Virus record (IMG/VR): IMGVR_UViG_3300027883_000013
Coordinates: 1 to 32,261 of that record
From: a virus
Reading direction: 5' to 3' (one strand)
DNA: 32,261 nt
In this document: positions 16,220 through 27,300 of the stretch, in pieces
How positions within the stretch are numbered: position 1 is the stretch's first letter
How the letters are laid out: each line of letters begins with the position of its first letter
Position numbers and translations under genes: made by a program
The notes under the pieces: generated by a model
Told to the model about the DNA's origin: nothing
The model's database searches: none
The model's input: only the letters and a program-made list of their open reading frames with translations

Positions 16220-16552
16220 TTATGATATCTCTAATACCGATACTATAACATCTGCCGAACTATTAACATTAGATGTTACAGTTATCGAATCGTTTGCTTC
16301 TAAAACTATTTTTTGGTCACCACCAACTAAAACTGTTGATGAACCATTTGGGATAACTGCTCCTTTTACTAAATATTTAGTAACACTAGCAGAGCTATCA
16401 GTTATTTGTACATCTACATAAATGTTTTGAGATACAATATTTGCTACATTTACACCAATCACAGTTGTTGATGTTGCGGCTGGAGTAGTGTAAACCCCTA
16501 ATCCACCTGTTCCAGCAGGTCCTACTATACTATTTTTAAATATATTTGCCAT
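16220..16552 (-). CDS. Small beta-rich virion protein
   Basis: A 110-residue protein with ATG at 16552, preceded by AGGA at a workable distance. It begins MANIFKNSIVGPAGTGG and continues as alternating hydrophobic residues (TTVIGVNVANI, NIYVDVQITDSSASVTKYLVKG, VVxEANDSITVTS-like VLEANDSITVTS), ending VIVSVLEIS. This is the pattern of a small beta-sandwich. I recall short proteins of this kind in structural blocks of marine T4-like phages, but no function is established. Its C-terminal strands resemble those of the 286-residue protein at 29805-30665 (LVLEQQFSLIVSGSTNLTVILSILES), so the two may share a domain. It ends 10 bp before the giant fibre start and is probably co-translated with it. A fibre connector or head/tail decoration role is possible. 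Confidence 0.82.
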   Translation of the reverse strand: MANIFKNSIVGPAGTGGLGVYTTPAATSTTVIGVNVANIVSQNIYVDVQITDSSASVTKYLVKGAVIPNGSSTVLVGGDQKIVLEANDSITVTSNVNSSADVIVSVLEIS

Positions 16553-16558
16553 ATTTTT

Positions 16559-16891
16559 TTATCCTAATGCTATTGAGAATGCTAAAGCAGAATCCAATAC
16601 ATCTACACCATCAACAGAAAAACTATTGTTTGGTAATAAATTTATTGAACCACTTACTTCAATTGAACCACTATTAATAATATTTACACCACCATCAGTA
16701 TTTTCCGTACCAACGTTTAATGTTTGTGTTACAGTTAAATTAGTAAATTCAGCTTGTTCAACTGCGATATCTCCGATAAAAGAACCACTAAATGAACCAG
16801 TATATGAACCAGTAAATGACCCACTTAACTCAGCATACGCTGAAGGAGCCTGTGTAATCGAACCGGAAAAACTGGGTTGGTCTATTCTCAT
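16559..16891 (-). CDS. Short fibre-like protein with GSF repeats
   Basis: A 110-residue protein starting at ATG 16891. Residues ~18-42 repeat SGSFTGSYTGSFSGSFIGD, then FTNLTVTQTLNVGTENTDGG, the same kind of shaft sequence as the N-terminal parts of both giant fibres. The C-terminus (NNSFSVDGVDVLDSALAF) is hydrophobic. It may be an independent small fibre or a remnant of a fibre N-terminus separated by rearrangement; its low complexity allows no firm choice. It lies 6 bp before the next gene, within the small-gene cluster between the two giant fibres. The leader at 16892-16943 is AT-rich and contains TATAAATA on the opposite strand. Confidence 0.8.
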   Translation of the reverse strand: MRIDQPSFSGSITQAPSAYAELSGSFTGSYTGSFSGSFIGDIAVEQAEFTNLTVTQTLNVGTENTDGGVNIINSGSIEVSGSINLLPNNSFSVDGVDVLDSALAFSIALG

Positions 16892-16910
16892 CTGATAATT
16901 ACCTTTTCTT

Positions 16911-16934
16911 TGATATAAATATTAAATAAATATC
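16911..16934 (+). promoter_or_regulatory. Double AT box upstream of the 110-aa GSF protein
   Basis: TGATATAAATATT followed at once by AAATAAATATC, in the 52-bp gap before the start at 16891. It contains TATAAATA on the plus strand, again opposite to the genes. Confidence 0.3.
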
Positions 16935-16943
16935 TTTTAACTT

Positions 16944-17402
16944 CTAAGAAGGTTTGTTTGGCCAAGTAATATCGTATGGGGTAGATTGATTTGTTATATC
17001 TCTTAGTGATTGTCTATATGTTTGCCAATCTGTTAGAGTTGAACCTGATATTGGAGAATCGTTAAATTGTGTCCAATCGCATTCAGATAATAATGAATCT
17101 CTATTACTCCTTACTTCTGACCATTTGATTTCTCTTCTTTTATTAATTGTTTCTGTATCCGCATCGGATATTGTATATGTTTGTACATAAACCGAACCAG
17201 ATAAGGTTGGTGTTACTTCAGTTACATCTTTAGAATCATCACTATCATATCCACTATTTTTTGTTTCAACTGTGTAGATGTTGAATGATTCCAATAAACT
17301 ATCTGCGATAATTGTTGGAAAACTTGTGTTCGGATTCTCATTCTTTAAATTTTGAACCGAATATGGATAAGTTATTGTTGAGCCTGAAACTTTTAAGTAC
17401 AT
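16944..17402 (-). CDS. Tail fibre assembly / tail assembly chaperone-like protein
   Basis: A 152-residue protein starting at ATG 17402. Its last ~60 residues read as the phage tail assembly chaperone family (Phage_tail_APC type): KWSEVRSNRDSLLSECDWTQ, then SGSTLTDWQTYRQSLRDI and a TPYDITWPNKP ending. The W.QLxDxxLs...W..YRQ.LRDI...WP pattern is typical. The N-terminal part is a small beta domain (MYLKVSGSTITYPYSV, NTSFPTIIADSLL). Members are commonly encoded beside tail fibre genes and are thought to help fibre folding or attachment. Here it lies between the two giant fibre genes, 6 bp downstream of the LRR protein, in keeping with that job. Family match good; exact client unknown. Confidence 0.85.
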   Translation of the reverse strand: MYLKVSGSTITYPYSVQNLKNENPNTSFPTIIADSLLESFNIYTVETKNSGYDSDDSKDVTEVTPTLSGSVYVQTYTISDADTETINKRREIKWSEVRSNRDSLLSECDWTQFNDSPISGSTLTDWQTYRQSLRDITNQSTPYDITWPNKPS

Positions 17403-17408
17403 ATCTTT

Positions 17409-18332
17409 TTATTTAAATGTTGCTGGTATTGAACCAAAATTAGTTAAACCACTACAAAAAGCAAAACAATCCGTACCAATTGGAATTGGTGTTCTTTCAA
17501 ATATTTCATCACCATTAGCATCTTCTGGAGTTATACCTGTTAATAAGTTTGATGTAGTTGCCATATTAAATGCATTGGCAAATGTTGTTACTTGTTGGTT
17601 ACCATTAAAAAATTCATTTGGTATTCCAACCACCTTTCTACAGTTTCTAAAAACTGATTCAAAGTTTACTACCAATGGGTTATTATCAAATAACCCAATT
17701 GGTATTGTTGTTAAATTTAACAATGCGTTAAATGTACCAGAAAAAGATGTAACACTTGGATTATTATCAAATAATCCACTTGGTATTGATGTGATTCCTG
17801 TACAAAATACAAATGTGTTAACGAATGAATTTACATTTGATGCATAATCAAACAACCCAGTTGGTATAATAGTAATACCAGTTTGTCTAAATGTAGAGTT
17901 AAATCGTTTTACAGTATTTAAACCATCATTTAATATTGCGTTATTAGACCCATCTGCAGGGATTGTTGTTAAATTACCACATCCATAGAAATCAATTTCT
18001 TCAAATTGAACTACACCCCAATCATCAATTGATTTGTATAAATTTTTATATGATGGATTATTACCTACACTAAAACCTGGACAATATCCACTAACTATAA
18101 TTTGATAAGTACCAGCTGATGTATATGTGTGAAATCTTGCAGATGCTAACCCTTGTATAATAGTTGAATCTACACTACCATCTCCCCAGCTTACTGTTAA
18201 GTTAGGCTGTACACCACTAGGTGTAGTAATTGGTAACTCAAACTGAGTACCATTAGATGTTGTTTGTATTGTAAATTTAAAAGGTCTCACTTGTCCTGCT
18301 TCTATTGATAATAATCTTCTTGCTATACTCAT
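17409..18332 (-). CDS. PKD-domain plus leucine-rich-repeat (BspA/DUF285-like) surface protein
   Basis: A 307-residue protein starting at ATG 18332, 13 bp after the stop of the 3811-aa fibre. Residues ~20-82 form a PKD-like domain (LTVSWGDGSV, then FHTYTSAGTYQIIVSG). Residues ~110-305 are leucine-rich repeats of the BspA/DUF285 type with an exact 27-residue period: IPTGLFD at 156, IPSGLFD at 183, IPIGLFD at 210 and IPNEFFN at 237, each followed by V..F...F..C..(L/V). Weaker copies flank these (IPADG at 124; IPIGTDCFAF at 283). Such proteins are best known as bacterial surface adhesins. Between two fibre genes, a tip adhesin or receptor-binding role is the obvious guess. There is no signal peptide, as expected for a virion protein. 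Domain calls firm; function inferred. Confidence 0.88.
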   Translation of the reverse strand: MSIARRLLSIEAGQVRPFKFTIQTTSNGTQFELPITTPSGVQPNLTVSWGDGSVDSTIIQGLASARFHTYTSAGTYQIIVSGYCPGFSVGNNPSYKNLYKSIDDWGVVQFEEIDFYGCGNLTTIPADGSNNAILNDGLNTVKRFNSTFRQTGITIIPTGLFDYASNVNSFVNTFVFCTGITSIPSGLFDNNPSVTSFSGTFNALLNLTTIPIGLFDNNPLVVNFESVFRNCRKVVGIPNEFFNGNQQVTTFANAFNMATTSNLLTGITPEDANGDEIFERTPIPIGTDCFAFCSGLTNFGSIPATFK

Positions 18333-18345
18333 AATTCATAACTCA

Positions 18346-21300
18346 TTAACTTATATTATTTGCACTTAGGAATCCATAGTAAGTACTCCCTCCATCATAA
18401 GTATAGAATACTAATATATCTTTTCCATTTGCCGTTAGTGTTGGTGCTACTCCATTTGCCCATTGTATTATTGATGGCCAATTAGTAGTTGCAGTTCCAC
18501 CACTACCATCTTCCATTACCAATGTGAATCCAATTGCACGAGGGCCTGTTGGAGCGTTTGTAATACTAATTGTAATTGTTCCAGTTCTATTAATTCTAAA
18601 ATTATTAGCCGTAGATAAATCTATTGTTGTACCACCAGCTGAGTTTCCTATGTTACTATAATTCTCATGGAATCTAGTAGAGAATGTTGCATCACTTACA
18701 TCTAAATCTCCAGTTACATTTAATAAACCTCCATCAAATGTTAGGTTTGTTTCCGCAGTTGCAGTTCCATCACCATCCATAGTAAGAACTCTATCCGTAC
18801 CATCATCAGTAACTTCTAATAATCCACTTGAACCAGATGAACCACTTGAACCAGATGAACCAGTTTCTCCAGAAGTTCCCGTTGAACCACTTGAACCAGC
18901 AGTACCAGTTGAACCGGATGAACCACTACTACCAAATAAAGTACCATCTAATCCAGAAGTACCAGATGAACCAGCTGAAGAACTTTCTCCAGAAGTACCA
19001 GCAGAACCACTTACTCCACTTGTACCAGAAGTACCTGAAGAACCAAATAAAGTACCATCTTGTCCAGACGAACCAGAAGTACCAGATGTACCATTTGAAC
19101 CACTTTGCCCACTCGTACCGGTTGAACCACTTGTACCAGAAGTACCACTACTACCGAATAAAGTACCATCTTGCCCACTTGTACCACTAAGACCAGATGT
19201 ACCTGCTGAACCAGTCTCTCCAGATGTCCCGGTTATTCCAGAAGTACCACTTATTCCAGAAGTACCACTACTACCAAATAAAGTACCATCTTGTCCACTT
19301 GTTCCAGCAGTACCACTTACACCACTACTTCCACTCGTACCAGTTGAACCACTTGTTCCAGCAGTACCACTACTACCAAATAAAGTTCCATCTTGTCCGC
19401 TTGTACCACTCACACCAGATGTACCATCTTGTCCACTAATACCAGATGTTCCATCAGTACCTAATCCAGAAGTACCAGAAGTTCCTGAAGTTCCTTGAGA
19501 ACCAAAGAATGTCCCATCCCGTCCATCAGTTCCACTTGCTCCACTTGTTCCTGCTGAACCAGTTTCTCCAGAAGAACCAGATGTACCTGAAGAACCAACT
19601 CCACTTGTTCCACTTGTTCCAGAAGTACCAGATGAACCGAATAAAGTACCATCTTGTCCAGATGTACCTGATGAACCAGAAGAACCAGAAGAACCAGAAG
19701 TACCAGCACCAGAAGTACCAGAAGTACCACTTATACCAGAAGAACCAAAGAAAGTTCCATCTTGTCCACTTGTTCCTGAAGTTCCATCCGTACCACTTAA
19801 ACCACTACTACCAGAAGTTCCTGCTCCAGATGTACCAGAAGTACCACTTATACCAGAAGAACCAAAGAATGTTCCATCTTGCCCAGATGTACCAGATGTA
19901 CCAGATGTACCATTTGAACCACTACTACCAGCAGTACCAGTTGAACCAGAAGTTCCACTTATTCCAGATGTACCGCTACTACCGAAGAATGTCCCATCCT
20001 GTCCACTTATACCAGAAGTTCCAGCTGAACCAGAAGAACCAGTAACTCCACTTGTTCCATTCGTTCCAGAAGAACCACTTGTCCCAGATGAACCAGTTGA
20101 ACCAGAAGTTCCATTAGTACCACTTGTACCACTTATACCAGATGTACCAAAAAATGTTCCATCGATTCCATCAGTTCCACTTGTACCACTTATACCACTT
20201 GAACCAGCAGTTCCAGTTGAACCACTAACTCCACTTGTACCAGACGTACCAGAACTTCCAAAGAACGTTCCATCTTGTCCAGAAGAACCACTTGTCCCAG
20301 ATGTTCCCGCTGAACCAGATGAACCAGATGAACCAGCAGTTCCAGTTGAACCACTACTACCACTTGTTCCACTACTACCACTACTTCCCTCAGCAGATGT
20401 TCCAGATGAACCAGATGTACCTGATGAACCAGCAGTACCACTTACACCACTACTACCGCTTGTTCCAGCAGTTCCACTACTTCCTTCGGCAGATGTTCCA
20501 GAGGAACCACTCGTTCCAGAAGAACCAGAAGAACCTGATGTTCCACTACTTCCACTTGTACCATGTGAACCAGTATCACCTTTATCACCAACGGCAACTA
20601 AAGATACAACTACATCATCACTATTTGTAAAAGGAGTATCTGATGAGAAACCTGTATTTGATAAATCACTAAGAGTCCACCAATCACCATTATCGGTTAA
20701 TTCACCTATTGCAAATAATAAGTATTCATCGGTATTGAATTTTTTAGCAATTCTTATATGTGCTTTTACTGCCGAAGTAACGGAATCCATCGTTTCCATA
20801 AACGATTGAATACTTCCTCCATCATCATCAGTTTCACTAATGTAAATTGCAGTACCTATATTTTGTGAAGAGTTATTTATTCTAAGTCTACCAGCTGATG
20901 GTTGTGAATTTCCTATTGCTGATGTAAATGTGTAATCGAATGATGCTCCACCGAAGTTACCATCTTTACCACTTGTACCACTACTTCCTTCTGCAGATGT
21001 TCCACTAGAACCACTTGTACCAGAAGTACCACTTGTTCCACTTGAACCAGATGTTCCACTACTACCGCTTGTTCCAGCAGTTCCACTACTTCCAGATGTT
21101 CCAGTTGTTCCGCTCGTACCAGAAGAACCACTTGTTCCGTTTGTACCACTTGTTCCGCTTGTTCCAGAAGTACCACTACTTCCAGATGTTCCCTCTGAAC
21201 CAGTTGTTCCGCTTGTTCCGCTTGTTCCAGAAGTACCAGCTGAACCACCACTACCAGATGTTCCAGAAGTTCCACTTGTTCCAGATGTACCTGAAGTTCC

Positions 21301-24300
21301 ACTTGTCCCAGAAGTTCCACTACTTCCAGATGTTCCGCTTGTTCCGGCTGAACCAGAAGTTCCATTGGTACCTGAAGTTCCAGATGTACCAGCTGAACCA
21401 CTACTTCCTTCTGCTCCACTCGTACCGCTTGTTCCAGAAGTACCATTCGTACCGGTTGAACCACTACTACCACTACTTCCACTCGTACCAGAAGTACCAG
21501 CTGAACCTGAAGAACCTTGTTCTCCACTCGTTCCACTACTACCACTACTTCCACTACTTCCGCTTGAACCAGAAGAACCAGAACTTCCACTCGTTCCAGA
21601 AGTACCAGATGTACCGCTTGAGCCAGAAGAACCTGATGTTCCACTACTACCGCTTGAACCAGATGAACCAGATGAACCAGATGAACCAGATGTTCCAGAA
21701 GTACCAGAAGTACCACTACTTCCACTTGTTCCAGAAGTACCAGATGTTCCAGATGAACCACTACTACCACCAGAACCAGAAGTTCCAGATGTACCAGCTG
21801 AACCAGAAGAACCAGAAGAACCTGATGTTCCAGAAGTTCCAGATGTTCCGTATTTATCAACTATCTCAATAGTACCTATCATTGATGAATGATTAGTACA
21901 TTGGTAAACTATACTATTGGGAGCATTTTCAGGTACTCTATATTCTAATAATGTTGTTGTAGCTGAATTCCCATTCTCTGGGTCGTTATTTGTTGTACCA
22001 GGTACCACATTAGTATTACCAGTTGCCAATCTTAATGCGAATGGATGACTTGATGTAACTCCATCTAAATCAAAGTAATAAAGTTCGCCTCTTACTAATG
22101 TTAACGTTGGGAAGTTACCAGCATATCCATCAAAAGAAAAATTAAATCCTTCATTTATTACACTATATAATCTCCCACCTTCTCTACCAGAAGTTCCAGA
22201 AGAACCACTTGTTCCAGATGTACCAGATGTACCAGATGTACCAGATGTACCACTTGAACCTGATGAACCAGAACTTCCACTTGAACCTGATGAACCACTT
22301 GTACCACTACTTCCAGCTGAACCAGAAGTACCAGATGTTCCACTTGTTCCAGAAGAACCAGATGAACCAGAAGTTCCTGATGTTCCTGTTGTTCCACTCG
22401 TACCACTTGAACCAGATGTACCAGAAGTACCTCCACTACCAGATGTACCAGATGTACCAGATGAACCAGATGTTCCACTACTACCACTTGTACCAGATGT
22501 TCCAGAACTTCCACTTGTACCACTCGTACCACTTGAACCAGATGTTCCTGAAGAACCACTTGTCCCAGAAGAACCACTTGTCCCAGAAGTTCCAGACGAA
22601 CCACTACTTCCACTTGAACCACCAGTACCAGATGTACCACCAGTACCAGATGTACCACTTACAGCAGTTACATCTCTTTTTTCTAATCTATTTGTACTTT
22701 CGTTTATTACTAATACTGTATCTGAAGTACCTACTTCTAATCCTATAAATTGACTACTTCCCGTTACTACTAAACTACCACTTACTTCAAATCTTCCAAC
22801 GAATGAACCAGTACCATTATTTGGTAAGAAATTTTCTCCTACGAAATCACCAGCGTTTAATGCAAATGAAGCAGTTGCCGCATAAGATGCTGAAAGAACT
22901 GTCATTGATGCCGTTTGGTCATTTCTTACATAATCTTCAGCTGATACAGCGTTTATAGCATAAGATGCAGAAACAGCGTATGATGCTGAAAGTACAGTCA
23001 TTGATGCCGTTTGGTCAGTTCTTACAAAATTTGAAGTATTAAAATCACCAGCGTTTACAGCGAATGAAGCAGTTTCAGCATAAGATGCTGAAAGAACTGT
23101 CATCGATGCCGTTTGGTCATTCTTTACATATTGTGATAAGTTACCTAACTCAGCAAGTGATGCTGAATCAAATCCTAATAAAGATGATGCCGTTTCAGCG
23201 TTTTGTGCACGTATTGCATATGATGCTGAATTAACTAACCCTACTACATCATCTCCTTCTACAAATCCTGCTAATCTACCACCAGTTCCTATTACAGCTT
23301 GTCCACTTGTCAATCCACTAAAGGTTACTCTAACCGATGAACTATTAATAGATTCAATAGCTTGTGGAATAATTTGTCCATTTGAACCAGTTTCATAAAT
23401 TTGAACTACTGGATAATCAATAGCGAAATTATGTTGGAATGTTATTTGAGTTACATCTGAGAATGGGAATACTGCCGTATCACCAAATTGTGTTACAGGT
23501 CTAAATTTGTTTGCATCCGCATCAAATATTAAAATATCTAAATCATCAGGTACATCTATACCAACGTTTTCACCCTGATATGAACCTACAAATGATGATG
23601 TAATTCTTGGTGAGAATACTTCATCAGTTACAGTTATTCTAGATGCAGTTACGTCATTTTGGAAAGTTACATCTCCGAAAAATGTTGAACCACTATCTAT
23701 TGACCTTACTACAAATCCATCATTAGGATTAACCGATGCGGTTACTGAACCACTAAGTATTCTACTTTGGTCTAAATCTACGATTGCATCAGCCGGAATA
23801 TTAAATAATCCCTCACCACTACCACTAAAGAATCCACTTCCAGATGGTATTGTTATATTTCCACTTACAAATAAACTACCTGTAAATTTAGAACCAAGAG
23901 TTGGAGAGTATACTGTAAATCCTTGAGTTGGTTCAACAGATGCACTTATACCACCACTAATAATAAGAGGTAATTCTAAATCTTCTAATGCTTCAGCTGG
24001 GATGTTAAATAAACCCCCACCATCTCCAACGAATAATGTACCACTAATTGAAGTATTTGCAACGAATCCTTTATTTGGAGAAATAGATGCAGTTGCCGAA
24101 CCAGATACTATTCTAGGTAATTCTAAATCTTCAATTGCATCTAATGGAATATTATATAATCCACCACCATCTCCTTGATATAAAGATGCAGTTATTGATT
24201 GTGAAACATGAAGTGAACCACTTAGTTCTACTTTAACTGAACCTGAATTTATATTAGGGTCTAAGTTTTCTACTCTGAAAAACCCTAATGGGTCAACTGA

Positions 24301-27300
24301 TGCAGTTACTGAACCAGTAAATATTTTTGATGAATCAATTGCTAAGTTAGCAATATCAATGTTTGTAATTCCACTACCATCACCAGTAATAACTCCACCT
24401 ACATTTAATGATTCTGAAATATTTACCGAACCACTTAAAGATGTTAATATACTTCCAGTAATTCCAGTATCAAATACTTTAAATTCACCAGTTTCAGAAA
24501 TAGATGCGGTATATGAACCACTTTCTAATGTATTTAATGTAAGTGCTAAATTAGCTATATCAATATCAGTTAAACCACTACCATCACCTTCAAATCTACC
24601 ACCACCACCAACACTTATTGAACCAGATGTTACCAATGAACCAGTTATTATAGAACCACTAATCGGTGCAGTTACTATGAAAGTATCACCACTTGCAACC
24701 GATGCTGTTGCCGAACCACTTGATATAAGAGGAGCAGCTGCTGCTTGTACGTTTTCTAAGTTTGAACCATCACCAAAATAAACTCCACTATATGAACCAC
24801 TAAATGAACCACTTAATACTAAATCACTACTTCTATTTTCGAACCTACTTGATGTTGCCGAATATACTAAGATATCATTATTAGATGCAGTTGCTATTTG
24901 AACATCATGTAAATCACTTATATGAGAACCTAATTGAGGTCTTACTAAAATTTGTATATTATTACCATTTATTCTCTCAACAAGACCAATAGTTGATTTT
25001 AAGTTAGGAGCTTCAGGTTTAACATTTGTTAAACCACCAGGTCTTTCTGAATCTGGATATAGAATATCTCCCTCTGCCCAAGCAGAACCAGTATATTTTA
25101 AACCAGCATCTTCTAAATGAGTTTTGTTAACATCCCTAACCATACCAAACCAAGTAGCAAATCCTTCTTGATTATTATCAATGTTTTCCGTTAAAACACC
25201 TATTAATAGTGATTCTAAATGAGTACCATCTGATATTGATTTTACAACTCTAATACGATTACCTTGTGATGGGTTATTAGGGTCCACCATTACCAATGTA
25301 CCATTAATCAAATCTTCACCTGATTTATTTACTACCTTTGGATAATACAGTTCTTGTCCCATTTGTAGAGATGCACTACCACCAGACATTCCTAAATCTA
25401 ACGTACCTTCAGTTTCATTCCATTTTAGCCTACCAGGTTGAGATGGGAGTGTATTTTCACCAGTAACAAAATCTACAACTGATGAAGTTAAATAAGATGA
25501 TGTTACAAATGGTGATGATAATTTGTCTGCAGATGATATTCCCTTAACATCAAATGTTCCAAATATGTCAGTATTACCACGTAACACATTTTGTGGGATA
25601 ATTGGTATCTCTTCTAATATTTCTATATCACCACCATATGATGATGATGGGTCTGAATAATAATATAATCTTTTTGGTGAAGTACCATCAATTTCTATTT
25701 TAAGATATGCACCACTACTACCAGCTGTTCCGTTAGTTGTTACAGATGTGGTATATTCAGAACCTTCATTATGAATACCATCTATTGTTTGAGATAGTTT
25801 TATCGGATTGTTTGCATTTGATGAATCTGATAAATCAAAGTGATATGTATCACCTACTATAAATTTAATTTTTTCTGGTGTAGACCCATTTATTAAAAAT
25901 CCACTACCATCAATAGTTACTGATTGTGTAATAGGTATAGTTTCTAACTCCACAATAGAATTAGATACATATAATCCACCAGTTACATTTAAATCACCTT
26001 CAATTGATGATGTTGTATTTACCTTGAATCCATACTCAGGATCAGTTGAAGCAGTTACACTACCACTAGCTATAAATGTTCTTTGTTCTACATCAGTAGC
26101 AAGTGCTGATAGAGGTATATCAAATAAATCTCTACCACTACCACTAAACGAACCACTAAATTCATTAGCCTTAACTATATTAGATTCAATAGTATTACTA
26201 ACTAACATAGAACCAGTTACTTCAACAGTATCGTTAATTATTGTTTTAGTTATTGGAAAAGAAAGTACTTTTTGGATTTGCCCACCCATTCCAGAGTGAT
26301 TCAAACACCAATAATAAAGTGTATCAGGCGTATCAAAGTTTATTGCTATACTAACTTCAGAACCATCCGTTCCAGCATCAATACTTCCAGTATCAACACT
26401 ACCAGTAAATGGAGTTCCACTATTATGTGTACCATGTTCTGTTGTTGAAAATCTTAATGGATGTGTAGCATTTGTAGAATCCGATTGATTAAATGTGTAT
26501 GTACTACCACTTACTAAATAAAGTAATGGTTGTCTTATTCCATCTATTTCATATTTGTTACCATCATCAGTAGAAATTACCTTTACTACTTTTTCTAAAT
26601 TATCACTACCATAAGGTGAAGATGCGGATACAAATAAACTACCACTAATAGTTACACTATCTTCAAACCTACCAGTTGAGTTTACTTCAAATCCTTTAAT
26701 TGGGTCAACTGATGCGGTTACCGAACCACTTACAATTCTAAATGCTTCTTCTGTTATTGCAGAACGAGGTATATCAAATAAATCTCTACCACTACCACTA
26801 AATGCAGAACCACTTTGTACTTTAACATCTCCGAAAAATACCGAACCACTATCTATTGAAGTTACTGTAAATTGGTTGTTAAATGTTGAAGCAGTTATAC
26901 TACCACTTGCAATTAATGGTGAGGTTTCTGCTAGTGCCGATAGTGGTATATCAAATAAGTTAGCTCCACTACCACTAAAAGATGAACTAACATTAAGTTG
27001 TACATTTCCACTTACAAATAAAGAACCACTTAATTCGGTTGTTACTGAACCAGTTCCTTGTACTCTAAAGAATCCAGCCTCATCTAAAGATGCTGTTACT
27101 GAACCTGTTGATATTTGTGGTGCATCTTCTGAAAGTGCTGATTGTGGTATATTGAATAATTCAGAACCATCTCCTACAAATCCACTTGATGATATTTTAG
27201 CACTTGCTGATACGTTACCAAATATTTGAGTTTCTCCAAATATTTTTTGTACATCACTACCACTATCATCACCTAATATATTTGAACCAGATGAATATAT

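Noticed and set aside
20913-21860. Minus-strand Val/Leu/Glu-rich frames in the tracts
   Set aside because: Out-of-frame readings of the same 9-nt words within an intact 3811-codon gene; low complexity with no start signals.
18826-22660. CRISPR array
   Set aside because: Dense short repeats, but they are 9-nt codon words in frame with no uniform repeat/spacer layout and no cas genes.
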